A stretch of 64,000 nt of DNA from Edaphobacter modestus (GCF_004217555.1 NZ_SHKW01000001.1:5394001-5458000); one strand, 5' to 3'. Counted from the first letter of the stretch, positions 49,770 to 58,585 are shown. Program-made: numbers and translations. Notes: generated by a model from the sequence alone, not told the origin.

Positions 49770-50522
49770 GTGAATCATATTGATCTGAACGGACGCCATG
49801 CTGTGATTACAGGGGGCGCGCAGGGCATTGGGTTCGCCATTGCGGAGCGAGTGGTTGCCTCAGGAGCCTCGGTCGCGCTGTGGGACAGGGACGCGGCGCT
49901 TTTGCAAAGTGCATCGGAAAAGCTACAGAACGCTGGAACGGTGACGACGGAGGTAGTGGATGTTTCGGATGCTGCGAACATCGATGCCGCTGTAGCGCAT
50001 ACAATTACGCGGCACGGCGCGATCGACATCCTGGTAGCGAGTGCAGGGATTGCGGGGCCGAATTTTAAGACATGGGAATACCCAATTGACGCATGGCGCC
50101 AAGTAATGGAGATCAATCTCACGGGGATATTTCTTTGTTGTCGCGCGATCGTTCCTGGCATGGTCGAACGCAACTATGGACGCATCGTGAATATTTCTTC
50201 GATTGCGGGCAAGGAGGGTAATCCGACGGCATCCGGTTACAGTGCATCGAAGGCGGGAGTGATTGCATTGACCAAATCGCTCGGTAAAGAGACTGCGAGC
50301 TACAACATTGCGGTGAACTGCATTACACCCGCAGCAGCGAAGACGCGCATTTTTGAGCAGGTAAGCCAGGAGCACATCGACTTTATGCTCTCGAAGATTC
50401 CGCGCGGGCGCTTTCTTAAAGTAGAAGAGGTGAGTGCGATGGTGGCGTGGCTGGTCTCGGAGGAGAACTCGTTCACCACGGGGGCAGTGTTCGATTTGAG
50501 CGGGGGCAGGGCGACGTACTAG
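49770..50522 (+). CDS. Short-chain dehydrogenase of the sugar-acid region
   Basis: 250 residues from GTG 49770, chosen because GGAG lies six bases upstream; the frame is open further up, but that part overlaps the folD remnant. SDR motifs: G-G-A-Q-G-I-G near 14, A-S-A-G near 87, serine in N-I-S-S-I near 138 and Y-S-A-S-K near 151. W-D-R near 38 suggests NAD preference. The sequence is of the type seen in sugar-acid and sugar oxidation gene sets. It converges on the MFS gene with a four-base overlap. Substrate inferred only from context. Confidence 0.86.
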   Translation: MNHIDLNGRHAVITGGAQGIGFAIAERVVASGASVALWDRDAALLQSASEKLQNAGTVTTEVVDVSDAANIDAAVAHTITRHGAIDILVASAGIAGPNFKTWEYPIDAWRQVMEINLTGIFLCCRAIVPGMVERNYGRIVNISSIAGKEGNPTASGYSASKAGVIALTKSLGKETASYNIAVNCITPAAAKTRIFEQVSQEHIDFMLSKIPRGRFLKVEEVSAMVAWLVSEENSFTTGAVFDLSGGRATY

Positions 50523-51844
50523 TTCTGCTGAAGCGTTGGCTCGAGGACGTTGGCCGGTAGCGCGAGGCTGCGGGTGGGGTCGACTAACAGCCACGACAAT
50601 GCGCCGACTACAGCTAGTCCGGCGGCGGTGAAGAATGCTGTGTGCCATCCCAGGCGCGCGGCGAGGAATGGTGTGAGGGATGTGGCGACGGCGCCGCCGA
50701 CCTGCGCACCCATGTTCATGATTCCGGAGGCAAGGCCTGCGTATTCGCCTGCGAAGTCGGCGGTGATGGCCCAGAAGCAGCTCTGTGCGATGTAGAGGAC
50801 ACCGGCGCCGAGCGCGAGCACAATGCCTGCTGTACTCGCTTGTTCTGCGCGGGAGCCTGCGATGAGCAGTACGGAGGTGGTGGCCATGGCGAAGCAGGGG
50901 AGGATGCAGCGGCCAGTTCGCAGGCTGAAGCGCAGTGCAAGCCAGTCGCTGGCGACGCCGCCTCCCATGGCACCGATAGTCATACCGATGAAGGGAAGGA
51001 TGGAGTAGACGGCGCTGGTCTTGAGGTTGAGTCCGCGGGCCTGGGCGAGGTAGATGTAGAACCAACCGAAGAAGACCCAAGCGACGTAGCCAAAGGCCAG
51101 GTAGCTGAGGGTGAGAGCGAGGATCTCTTTACTGGAGAAGATGCGACGCCAGGGGACGCTGCGCTTCGCGGATTCGGTATGCTCCGGCCCGCGCCCGGCT
51201 CGAATGAGCGCGAGTTCCTTTTCGCCCACGCGCGGGTGCTCTTCGGGCGTGTCTCGCGCGGAGAGGTACCAGACGATACCGGCGATGATGCCGCAGACGG
51301 CGCTGAACCAGAAGGAGGCCCGCCAGCCGAAGTGCAGGATGATGGCGGTAACGATGGGCGGCGTGAAGCCGGAGCCGACGCCAACTCCGCCGAAGATGAT
51401 GCCGTTGGCCTTTCCGCGCTCGGGCACGGGGAACCACCGCTCCACGAACTGGCTTGCGGCAGGGTACATGGTGGCCTCGCCGGCACCGAGCGCGAACCGC
51501 ACGAGGATGAGGACGGCGACTGCGTTGCCGATGGAGGGCGGGACAAGTGTGGTGAGAACGGTGAAGATTCCCCACCAGACTACGGCGAAGGTGAGTAGCC
51601 GCCGCGAGCCGAAGCGATGCGCCAGCAGCCCGGCGGGGACCTGGAAGACGGCGTATCCGATCAGGAAGGCGCTGAAGATCCAGCCGAGATGGGTGTTGTC
51701 GATCGCGTACTCGTGGCTGATCTGGATTCCGGCGATCGAGATGTTGGTCCGGTCGAGGTAGGCGACGGAGCTGAGAAGAAAGAGAAGGACGACGAGGAGG
51801 TAGCGCATGGGCAGAGCGGTGGCGGGCTTCCGGTTCTGTATCAT
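50519..51844 (-). CDS. MFS transporter, anion:cation symporter family
   Basis: 441 residues with twelve membrane helices. The first-loop signature Y-L-D-R-T-N-I-S-I-A-G near 24 and R-F-A-L-G-A-G-E-A near 114 place it with the ACS branch that carries hexuronates, galactonate, glucarate and related acids. It is the last gene of a seven-gene minus-strand operon and follows the galactonate-dehydratase-like gene, which supports a sugar-acid substrate. The start is at ATG 51844; an ATG at about residue 13 is an alternative. Confidence 0.87.
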   Translation of the reverse strand: MIQNRKPATALPMRYLLVVLLFLLSSVAYLDRTNISIAGIQISHEYAIDNTHLGWIFSAFLIGYAVFQVPAGLLAHRFGSRRLLTFAVVWWGIFTVLTTLVPPSIGNAVAVLILVRFALGAGEATMYPAASQFVERWFPVPERGKANGIIFGGVGVGSGFTPPIVTAIILHFGWRASFWFSAVCGIIAGIVWYLSARDTPEEHPRVGEKELALIRAGRGPEHTESAKRSVPWRRIFSSKEILALTLSYLAFGYVAWVFFGWFYIYLAQARGLNLKTSAVYSILPFIGMTIGAMGGGVASDWLALRFSLRTGRCILPCFAMATTSVLLIAGSRAEQASTAGIVLALGAGVLYIAQSCFWAITADFAGEYAGLASGIMNMGAQVGGAVATSLTPFLAARLGWHTAFFTAAGLAVVGALSWLLVDPTRSLALPANVLEPTLQQN

Positions 51845-51892
51845 GCGCCTTCTGATCTCACTCTTACTGCTGTTCGTGGCTTCGTTGGATAT

Positions 51893-53131
51893 CTACCAGT
51901 TGGTGATGGAACCATCCGGACGGAAGTAAGTCTGCGCGCGCGCGGTGACGGGTTCGGTGAACTCGGCGATCTGGGTCAACTGTTTGAAGTCCAGCTCAAC
52001 TCCTAGTCCAGGCCTTTCGTTTGCAAACAGTTTTCCGTCTTTGAAGTCCAGGCAGACGGGAAGATGAGGCAAAGTACGGCCCTGATAGTTGTATTCCATC
52101 AGGACGGGTCCTGAATAGGTGCCGAGGCAATTTACGAGTGCGGCAGTCGCGATGGGGCCGGTAAAGTGGGGGACGATTCCGATAAAGTGGGTCTCGCAGA
52201 GTGCGGCGATCTTCATCATCTCGGTGATTCCGCCGACGTTGGGCAGGGTGGCGCGCACATAGTCGATGCTGTGGTTTTCGACGAGCGGGTTGAAGTCCCA
52301 GCGGTTGCCCCACTCTTCGCCTGCGGCGAGGGGAACGTTGACCTTGCTGCGGAGGGTGGGGACGTCCTGCAGGAAGGCTTCGGCGCGGACGGGGTCTTCG
52401 ACGAAGAGGGGGTTGTACTCTTCGATGAGATTGCAGCCGCGGATGGCGTCGGCGAGATCGAAGCGCTGATGGAAGTCGATGCACCAGTCGCCGTCTGGTC
52501 CGACTCCTTCGCGTACTTGCCCGCACTCTTCGCGGACCTTGTTGATGCGCTCGCGGGTGTTGAAGGTGGTGTTGGCTTTAGTGTCGGCGGCGCCGAAGCG
52601 GAAGGCGCGGTAGCCGGCCTCGACGGTGATACGGGCGCGGTCTTTGATGGGCATTCCCTGGGTAATGCCGGGAATGAGGCCGGCGGTGTTGTAGCACTCG
52701 ACGTGTTTACGGACCATGCCGCCCAGTATTTCGTGTACGGGCAGCTTGAGCACTTTGCCTTTGATGTCCCAGAGGGCGAGATCGAGCGCGCCGATGGCGT
52801 CTGTCTTCTCTCGTCCCGGAGGATAGAAGAAGGCGCGATTCATATCCTGCCATAGCTGTTCGATGTATTGCGGGTCGCGGCCGATGAGGCGGCCGGCCGA
52901 CTGGGCCAGCGTGTCTTTCGATCCGCCTTCGCCAATACCAGTGATACCCGCGTCAGTTTCGATGGTGACGACGACGTCGCTCTGGTTGAAGAGCGGATTC
53001 GGGTTGGGCGGAAAGTAGGCACGCACGCGCGTGATCTTCATCTTTGGAAGTGAAGCGAAGGCAGGAAAGCTGCCCGCTGCAGCGGAGAGCGCTGTTGCCG
53101 AGAGGGATTGAAGGAAGGTTCTTCGATTCAT
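51893..53131 (-). CDS. Exported enolase-superfamily enzyme, galactonate dehydratase-like
   Basis: 412 residues from ATG 53131 with AGGAG ten bases upstream. The N-terminus N-R-R-T-F-L-Q-S followed by a hydrophobic stretch is a twin-arginine signal ending about A-F-A near 26. The mature part is a mandelate racemase/galactonate dehydratase homolog. It shows D-F-H near 228 (metal and base), V-E-D-P-V near 252, A-G-E-E-W near 278, and P-H-F-T-G-P-I-A near 327 with the second catalytic His. All three metal ligands appear present. This would dehydrate an aldonate to a 2-keto-3-deoxy acid, apparently in the periplasm, which is unusual. Confidence 0.85.
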   Translation of the reverse strand: MNRRTFLQSLSATALSAAAGSFPAFASLPKMKITRVRAYFPPNPNPLFNQSDVVVTIETDAGITGIGEGGSKDTLAQSAGRLIGRDPQYIEQLWQDMNRAFFYPPGREKTDAIGALDLALWDIKGKVLKLPVHEILGGMVRKHVECYNTAGLIPGITQGMPIKDRARITVEAGYRAFRFGAADTKANTTFNTRERINKVREECGQVREGVGPDGDWCIDFHQRFDLADAIRGCNLIEEYNPLFVEDPVRAEAFLQDVPTLRSKVNVPLAAGEEWGNRWDFNPLVENHSIDYVRATLPNVGGITEMMKIAALCETHFIGIVPHFTGPIATAALVNCLGTYSGPVLMEYNYQGRTLPHLPVCLDFKDGKLFANERPGLGVELDFKQLTQIAEFTEPVTARAQTYFRPDGSITNW

Positions 53132-53180
53132 GAGAGGGTTACTCCTGCCGGGTTCGCGGTATTCGTTATGGAGAAAGAGT

Positions 53181-54521
53181 TCAGACGGATAGTTGCTGCG
53201 GCGTGTTGCTTCCTGCTTCAACTACAGGAGAACGCATACCCACCTTGGCGAGAACAAGATAAATGATGAAGCCTACGAAGAAGGAATAGAGACTGGAGGG
53301 GTTGTCGGCCTTGAGGAGTGCGGGCGGCAGGCCGGGGATGTGCTCGGGAATGCCGACGAGGAAGCCGATGAGCCAGGCGATGTATCCTGCCCAGTTGATA
53401 CCGATCCGCGGTCCGCTCCAGCGGCGTCCAGCGAGGAGGTAGTCGGCAGCCATCGCGCCGCAGATGGGGCCAAACGACGCGGCGACGAGGCTGAAGAAGC
53501 CGACGAGGTTGTTTGCGACTCCAGTGGCCGCGAGGAGGATGCTGATGGTGAGAGCGATGAAGGTCGAGACCATGCGCGGGATCTTCGGCAGCATGGTGCT
53601 GAAGCTGTTCGATGCGATGAACGACGAAAAGCAGGTAGGCACCATGGAGGCGATAGCGAAGAGGAAGAACATTACTGGAGCCAGAGTGCCGACGCTGGCA
53701 ATGGCAGCCGTGTAGTCGTAACTCGTGGGACCGATGCCGCGTCCGAGATACCCTGCGATGGAGAGAAGTGGAAGGCCGCCTGCGATGAGCGCGCCGCCGA
53801 CGATTCCGAGCGAGCCACCGAGGAGGATGTCTTTGCGGTTGCGATTGTTCATCCCGAAGTCCGCCCCTGCGGCTCCTGCTGTGGCGAAGTAGCCGATGAC
53901 GATGCTAAGGACGTTGAGGAAGCCGGTCAGCGGCTGCGTGTGCGCCGGCTGGTAGCGTGCGATGCCGTCGCGGTTGGCCCAGAAGACGATGAGGACCATG
54001 AAGAGCGGGACCCAGTTAAGGAACTTCGCGACGCGCGCGACGTGGTGGATGCCTTTGATGGCGACCCAACCCAGGCTGTAGACCCAGACGACGACGAGCA
54101 CGCAATAGAGGGTTCGCGAGGTGAGGTTCAGCCCTTTCATGATGAAGTCTGCCGAGACGGCTCCGATTACAGCGACCCAGCCGATCTGGAGGAAGCCCAT
54201 CATGAGTCCCGGAATGAAATAGCCGCCCGAGGTTCCGAAGGTAGAGGAGCCGACGACATAGAGCGGCCGTCCGCTCTGCATGCCGAGCATCGCTGGCACC
54301 CAATAATAGAGTGCGAAACAGAGCAGGCCGGCGACGAGGAGAGCGAGCAGGCAGAGGCCAAGACTGGCGTATCCGATCGTCGGCTCGGCTATCTTCAGAT
54401 AGAAGCCAACCCAGAGGAAAATTCCGAAGTAGGTGGGGAAGGTGCTGCTGTACCACGGTACCCGCGCAGATGTTGGCACGGGAACGGAGCTGGAGATGTA
54501 GTCGGGGACGGCACGCTGCAT
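53181..54521 (-). CDS. NCS1-family permease (cytosine/purine/allantoin type)
   Basis: 446 residues with about twelve membrane helices. The N-terminal W-Y-S-S-T-F-P-T-Y-F-G-I-F-L-W-V-G-F region and the A-G-A-A-G-A-D-F-G-M-N stretch near 215 match the purine-cytosine permease (CodB-like) family. NCS1 carriers import nucleobases and related ring compounds with protons or sodium. In this operon it is the second uptake system beside the MFS carrier, so its real substrate may be a different small polar molecule. Length is normal. Confidence 0.85.
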   Translation of the reverse strand: MQRAVPDYISSSVPVPTSARVPWYSSTFPTYFGIFLWVGFYLKIAEPTIGYASLGLCLLALLVAGLLCFALYYWVPAMLGMQSGRPLYVVGSSTFGTSGGYFIPGLMMGFLQIGWVAVIGAVSADFIMKGLNLTSRTLYCVLVVVWVYSLGWVAIKGIHHVARVAKFLNWVPLFMVLIVFWANRDGIARYQPAHTQPLTGFLNVLSIVIGYFATAGAAGADFGMNNRNRKDILLGGSLGIVGGALIAGGLPLLSIAGYLGRGIGPTSYDYTAAIASVGTLAPVMFFLFAIASMVPTCFSSFIASNSFSTMLPKIPRMVSTFIALTISILLAATGVANNLVGFFSLVAASFGPICGAMAADYLLAGRRWSGPRIGINWAGYIAWLIGFLVGIPEHIPGLPPALLKADNPSSLYSFFVGFIIYLVLAKVGMRSPVVEAGSNTPQQLSV

Positions 54522-54557
54522 AGAAGAGCCTCATTTTCCTTTTTTATCGAAGCAGCT

Positions 54558-54842
54558 CTAGATAGCGGTGTATCCGGCGACGGCGTAGTTCTCGCAGAGA
54601 TCTTCAACGAGCGGCCAGACCTCCTGATGCAGATCGGTGGCCACCCATTTTTGCTGCGAAGCCCACTGATCGAAGCTCAGGCACAAGCGGTAGCTGGTTT
54701 CGTCATCATTCGAGCGCAGAAGCTCTGCTGCGACGAAACCACTTTGTGCCGATATGGCCCGGTAGAAGCGCTCGACGAAGGTCTTTTCGAGATTAGCCTG
54801 CGACCCGGACTTCACCTTGAGTTCAACATGCAGAACGAACAT
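54558..54842 (-). CDS. Small ABM-fold (antibiotic biosynthesis monooxygenase-like) protein
   Basis: 94 residues from ATG 54842, fixed by a strong AAGGAGG three bases upstream that overlaps the stop of the amidohydrolase gene. A ferredoxin-like alpha/beta barrel monomer: M-F-V-L-H-V-E-L-K-V near 1-10, then F-Y-R-A-I-S-A-Q-S-G-F near 26 and W-A-S-Q-Q-K-W near 60. ABM proteins are cofactor-free monooxygenases or simple isomerase-type dimers; mutarotase-like roles are also known for related folds. Function here is unknown. Confidence 0.8.
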   Translation of the reverse strand: MFVLHVELKVKSGSQANLEKTFVERFYRAISAQSGFVAAELLRSNDDETSYRLCLSFDQWASQQKWVATDLHQEVWPLVEDLCENYAVAGYTAI

Positions 54843-54850
54843 GGGCCTCC

Positions 54851-55594
54851 TTACCACTTCAAGTTGAAGACTTCGACGGCTGTCTGGCCCATGACCTTGT
54901 TGTAAACCTCGGCTTCTAGATCCAGCGCGCGGTACTTTGCGAACTCGACGGGAACGTTGCTTGGGAGGTCGGCTCCCATCATGACGCGGTCGGGGCCGAT
55001 GGTGTTGATCATCCAGCGGATGTCTTCGCCGAGGCACCAAGATGTTTCGAGGTACAGATTGTCGCAAATGGAGGCCGCTACCTGGGCTTCTGCGGAGACG
55101 ATTCCTCCGCCGGCGTGGGCGAGGACGATCTTGAGGTCGGGGTACTTGTTGGCTGCGGGGATGCAGAGCGCGGGGAGCGAGAAGGGAATTCCGGCGCCGG
55201 TGTGGACCATGCAGGGGATTCCGAGTGCATGCGCGGTGGCGAAGACCAGGTCGCCGTCCTCGGTGAGCGGGTTTACGCCGTGACCGATGGTGTGCAGCTT
55301 GACGCTGACGAACTTGAGCTCCTTGATGCAGCGCTCAACCTCGCGTTCGTACTTGTCGCGGCCGACGTGTGGGCTGAGGCTGGCGAGGCCGAAGAAGCGG
55401 CCGGGATGCTTCGCACAGAGTTCGGCGATCTCGTCGTGGCGATGCACGTAGTCCCTGGCTCCGGGAAAGGGCTGCACGATGGTGGCGTCAACGCCGCACT
55501 CGTCCATGCGGCGGATCATATCTTCCTCGGTACCGTAGAGGCCGAAGACGCAGCACTCGCCGAGATGTGCGTGGGTGTCGATTACCTTAGGCAT
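54851..55594 (-). CDS. Amidohydrolase-2 family metal-dependent hydrolase
   Basis: 247 residues, no signal peptide. Metal motif D-T-H-A-H at 6-10, K in V-S-V-K-L-H near 98, H in M-V-H-T-G-A-G near 131, H in V-L-A-H-A-G-G near 158 and D in M-M-G-A-D near 206. The family includes sugar lactonases and acid decarboxylases. A lactonase acting on an aldonolactone would fit the dehydratase next to it, but this is inference from context. It is coupled to the ABM gene by an eight-base gap. Confidence 0.82.
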   Translation of the reverse strand: MPKVIDTHAHLGECCVFGLYGTEEDMIRRMDECGVDATIVQPFPGARDYVHRHDEIAELCAKHPGRFFGLASLSPHVGRDKYEREVERCIKELKFVSVKLHTIGHGVNPLTEDGDLVFATAHALGIPCMVHTGAGIPFSLPALCIPAANKYPDLKIVLAHAGGGIVSAEAQVAASICDNLYLETSWCLGEDIRWMINTIGPDRVMMGADLPSNVPVEFAKYRALDLEAEVYNKVMGQTAVEVFNLKW

Positions 55595-55619
55595 TGCGAA
55601 GGCTCCTTGTTGGTTGAAC

Positions 55620-56573
55620 TCATTTTTTTTCTGTCGGTACGAGGCCGGTCATCCCGGTTGGCGAGGTCATGTACGCTTCCTTGGCGGCCATATCGCGTGC
55701 GATACCAAAGATCATGAACTCGAGTGGCGCGGAGCCGGTGCTGGCAAATGATTTCGTCTCACCGAGGCCGGCGGGGACTGCGTCTCCCGCGTGGATCGCG
55801 GCTTTTTCGCCGTTGAGCGTGACCGTACCCTCACCAGAGAGCACGAAATAGACCTCACTCATATCAGGCTGTGTGTCAGGACCGACCGAGGTGTCTGGCG
55901 GAAGGAGCAGATGATCGACATAGGACCACGAGGAGAAGAAGACGCTGGGGTTGAGTGCGCGTCGATACTGCACGGTGCCGCTGCCACCATGCATGTTGGA
56001 GACGGGCTTCAGCAAGGAACGGTCAAGATGCATCGCGATGAAGGTCGGGATTGGATCGACGGGGGCTCCCACTCGTGGGTCATCGAGGTTGAAGGCATCG
56101 TAGAAGCCCTTCGTTAGGCCGATGTTGATGTTCATCCACTGGACGGTCTTGCCGGAAGTGTTGGAGATCGCGTGCGAGTGCCCGAGACGAGCGGGCGCTC
56201 CTGCCGGCCCTTTGAGCACGGAGGTGCGGCCGTCGATAGTGAACTGCGATTCGCCGTCGAGGATGATGAACATCTCTTCGCAGTGATTGTGGAAGTGCGC
56301 TCCTATGCCTCCATTGGGGGGAAGCACGCCGCGATGCAGAAAGAAGAGGTTTGTGCCGAGGTTGAACTTCGCGGACTGCGAGCTCTTGACGTCGAAGAGC
56401 GCCATGTAATCCATGGGGCCGGAGCCGTTGTGGACCGAGGTGAGGTGCTGATACTTTGCGGGGTCGGTGTGCGCGATCCGTTGCGCCAGCTCTGGCGATT
56501 GTTGCGCCAGGGATGCGATCGGAAGGGCGAGAAGGGAACAGAGCGTAATCCGCGCAGTTTTACCGGTCAGCAT
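55620..56573 (-). CDS. Secreted bicupin protein, second metal site degenerate
   Basis: 317 residues from ATG 56573, with GGGAG five bases upstream. Signal peptide ends S-L-A near 24. Two cupin barrels follow. The first keeps H-F-H-N-H-C-E-E-M near 96-104 and G-H-S-H near 140. The second lacks them: where its paralog has L-H-R-H-R it reads P-D-T-Q-P near 238-242, and the later His is replaced by T-K-S-F. Only one barrel can bind metal. Paralog of the next gene (56613-57506). Substrate unknown. Confidence 0.8.
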   Translation of the reverse strand: MLTGKTARITLCSLLALPIASLAQQSPELAQRIAHTDPAKYQHLTSVHNGSGPMDYMALFDVKSSQSAKFNLGTNLFFLHRGVLPPNGGIGAHFHNHCEEMFIILDGESQFTIDGRTSVLKGPAGAPARLGHSHAISNTSGKTVQWMNINIGLTKGFYDAFNLDDPRVGAPVDPIPTFIAMHLDRSLLKPVSNMHGGSGTVQYRRALNPSVFFSSWSYVDHLLLPPDTSVGPDTQPDMSEVYFVLSGEGTVTLNGEKAAIHAGDAVPAGLGETKSFASTGSAPLEFMIFGIARDMAAKEAYMTSPTGMTGLVPTEKK

Positions 56574-56612
56574 TCTTTCTCCCTTCATAAAGCAGCTCAT
56601 GGAGCACTGTTT

Positions 56613-57506
56613 TCAGTGGTGTGCGGGAGCACCGAGTTCCGTGTCGAGTACGTTCTTCTGCGTCGAGATGCCGACGACCATCAGCTCAAGATCGCCGCTG
56701 GTGCTGGTTAGAGAGTGCGGCTCGTTGAGGCGGATGGGGACGGCATCGCCCTTGTGGATCTCCGCGGTTTCGTCGTTGACACGTACCTGGCCGTCTCCGT
56801 TGAGGACGTAGTAGATCTCCTCGACTCCGCGATGGCGGTGCAGGCCCTCGGAGGCGCCAGCGGGAATGAGTAGGTGATCGACATAGGCCCAGTTGGTGAG
56901 GAAGACGTCTGGGTCGAGCGCGCGACGGTAACGGACCGTGCCCTCGCCGCCGTTGTGATTCTTGATGGGTGCGAGCAGCGCCTTATCGAGCTTCATGGTC
57001 ATGAAGACGGGTGTCGCATCCTTGGGAGCGCCTACGCGAGCATCGCCGAGGTTGAAGGCATCATAGTGTCCCTTGATCGAGGCGACGTTGATGTTCATGA
57101 ACTCAACCGGCTTGTCGGAGGGGTTATAGATCGCGTGGGAGTGGCCCATCCGGACGGGGGCGCCGACGGTTCCGCTGAGTGTGGAGGTGCGGCCGTCGAC
57201 GGTGAACTCGGCCTGACCATCGAAGACGATAAACATCTCTTCGGTGGAGTTGTGGAAGTGATGGCCGACGCCGCCGCCGGGCATGATCTGGCAGCGGTGC
57301 ATGAAATTGAGATTGATGTTGAGTGCAGTGGGGGAGACGAGGAGCTCACAGGCCATGTCGCCGGCACTGTCGTGAGAGCGACTGTGCTTGTATTTGCTTG
57401 GGTCGGTGTGGCCGATTCTGGAGGCGAGCGTCATCTGTGCTGCAAGATTGTGGGTTGCAAGCGCAGAAATGGCGAGAAAGAGAGAAAGACGGGATGTCCG
57501 CATCAC
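56613..57506 (-). CDS. Secreted bicupin protein, both metal sites intact
   Basis: 297 residues with a signal peptide ending L-A-A near 23. Both cupin barrels have complete ligands: G-H-H-F-H-N-S-T-E-E-M near 80 with G-H-S-H near 118, and L-H-R-H-R-G-V-E-E near 223 with E-P-H-S-L near 262. First gene of the seven-gene operon, about 50 bases downstream of its promoter. Bicupins with this pattern include dioxygenases, decarboxylases and pectin-related enzymes; no closer match is visible. Confidence 0.8.
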   Translation of the reverse strand: MMRTSRLSLFLAISALATHNLAAQMTLASRIGHTDPSKYKHSRSHDSAGDMACELLVSPTALNINLNFMHRCQIMPGGGVGHHFHNSTEEMFIVFDGQAEFTVDGRTSTLSGTVGAPVRMGHSHAIYNPSDKPVEFMNINVASIKGHYDAFNLGDARVGAPKDATPVFMTMKLDKALLAPIKNHNGGEGTVRYRRALDPDVFLTNWAYVDHLLIPAGASEGLHRHRGVEEIYYVLNGDGQVRVNDETAEIHKGDAVPIRLNEPHSLTSTSGDLELMVVGISTQKNVLDTELGAPAHH

Positions 57507-57537
57507 GCTTGTAAAGAACCCTTTAGAAGATGTTCGC

Positions 57538-57550
57538 GAAACCTGGTTTC
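57538..57550. promoter_or_regulatory. KdgR-like operator near the operon start
   Basis: GAAACC and GGTTTC are exact complements around a single base. The core AAAC-N3-GTTT equals the centre of the published KdgR (IclR family) consensus. It starts 15 bases past the -10 box on the transcribed side, so bound repressor would block the promoter. The IclR gene next door is the likely binder. Confidence 0.6.
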
Positions 57551-57564
57551 ACGACAGCGGGGAC

Positions 57565-57592
57565 TTTATAGGTGACGGATTACCAACGTCAA
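57565..57592 (-). promoter_or_regulatory. Sigma70-type promoter of the seven-gene operon
   Basis: On the minus strand TTGACG (57592-57587) and TATAAA (57570-57565) are separated by 16 bases, close to consensus. Transcription would start near 57557 and run into the bicupin gene at 57506. Confidence 0.7.
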
Positions 57593-57693
57593 GTGAAAAT
57601 TGCAACTTTCGTCAAGAAAACGAACTTTTGTTCAAAATACGTAGAACATGAGTTAGATGAGAGAGGTTTATCGATAGAAGAGGCTTCGGTCGC

Positions 57694-58551
57694 CTACAGG
57701 TCGCGAGCAAGAGTCAAGGCGGTCGCCCGGAGAGCGGCGATGATGGACGCTTCGTGCTCCTCGCCGCGCAGACGGAACTTCGGCATGGAGAGACTGATGG
57801 CTGCGGAGACCTCGTCACCGGGACCAAAGACCGGCACAGAGAAGCAGATGCCATCATTGGCGCACTCCTCGCGGTCTACGGCAAATCGTTGAGCGCGGAT
57901 GTTCTCGAACTCGTGGGCCAGGTCGCGAGGGTCGGTGATGGTGTGGTCGGTGAAGCGGTAGATCTTGAAGCTGCGCAGCAACTTCTCCCGTCCTGCGGGG
58001 GGCTGGAAGGCGGTGATGGCCTTGCCCAGAGAGCTGGCGTTGGGCGGCAAGATGTGGCCGACGACGTTGCTCATTCGGATGACGTGAGGGCTCTCGATGA
58101 CGGCGACGACCTCGATCCTGTTCTCGAACAGGGCAGCCAGACTTACGGTTTCCGTCGTCTCGTGAGTGAGCGCCTGCATGTGCGGCACGGCGATCCGCAC
58201 GAGTTTGCTGAGCCATTGGGTTGGCGTGACGGCATGGATGCCGGGGGCCAACTTATATTGTCCGCGGCCGTCCTGGGCCACATAGCCGGTAGCTTCCAGG
58301 GTCTTCAGCAGGCGAAATGCTGAGGTCTTGGAGAGCCGCAAACGCTGGGCGATCTCATTCATGGACATAGAGTTCCCTTCGTTTTGCAGGAACTCGAGTG
58401 CTTCCAGTGCCTTGCTGACGGCGCGAGAAAAGTACTTATCGTGCGGCGAGTCATCGACGCGCTTGGCCGCTACTAACTTCCGGACTGTCTTGGGCTTCAC
58501 CATAAGGGCTTGTACAGGTTTCATCTTATCTGAAAGCACTTTGCAATTCAT
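57694..58551 (-). CDS. IclR-family transcriptional regulator
   Basis: 285 residues with a basic leader of about 40 residues before the DNA-binding domain. The winged helix (K-A-L-E-A-L-E-F-L near 47, I-A-Q-R-L-R-L-S-K-T-S-A-F-R near 66) is followed by the IclR effector domain (near 110-285, with C-A-N-D-G-I-C-F near 240). IclR proteins such as KdgR bind sugar-acid intermediates. Palindromes of the fitting type lie on both sides of the gene. It is transcribed toward the operon it probably controls. Confidence 0.9.
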   Translation of the reverse strand: MNCKVLSDKMKPVQALMVKPKTVRKLVAAKRVDDSPHDKYFSRAVSKALEALEFLQNEGNSMSMNEIAQRLRLSKTSAFRLLKTLEATGYVAQDGRGQYKLAPGIHAVTPTQWLSKLVRIAVPHMQALTHETTETVSLAALFENRIEVVAVIESPHVIRMSNVVGHILPPNASSLGKAITAFQPPAGREKLLRSFKIYRFTDHTITDPRDLAHEFENIRAQRFAVDREECANDGICFSVPVFGPGDEVSAAISLSMPKFRLRGEEHEASIIAALRATALTLARDL

Positions 58552-58585
58552 TTGAGAGGGTACGTTAGGCTTTTCCGCTCTTTTA

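Noticed and set aside
53193..54905. 570-codon open frame antisense to the NCS1 permease
   Set aside because: Asp/Glu/Ala-rich low-complexity translation opposite a clear membrane protein; not a gene.
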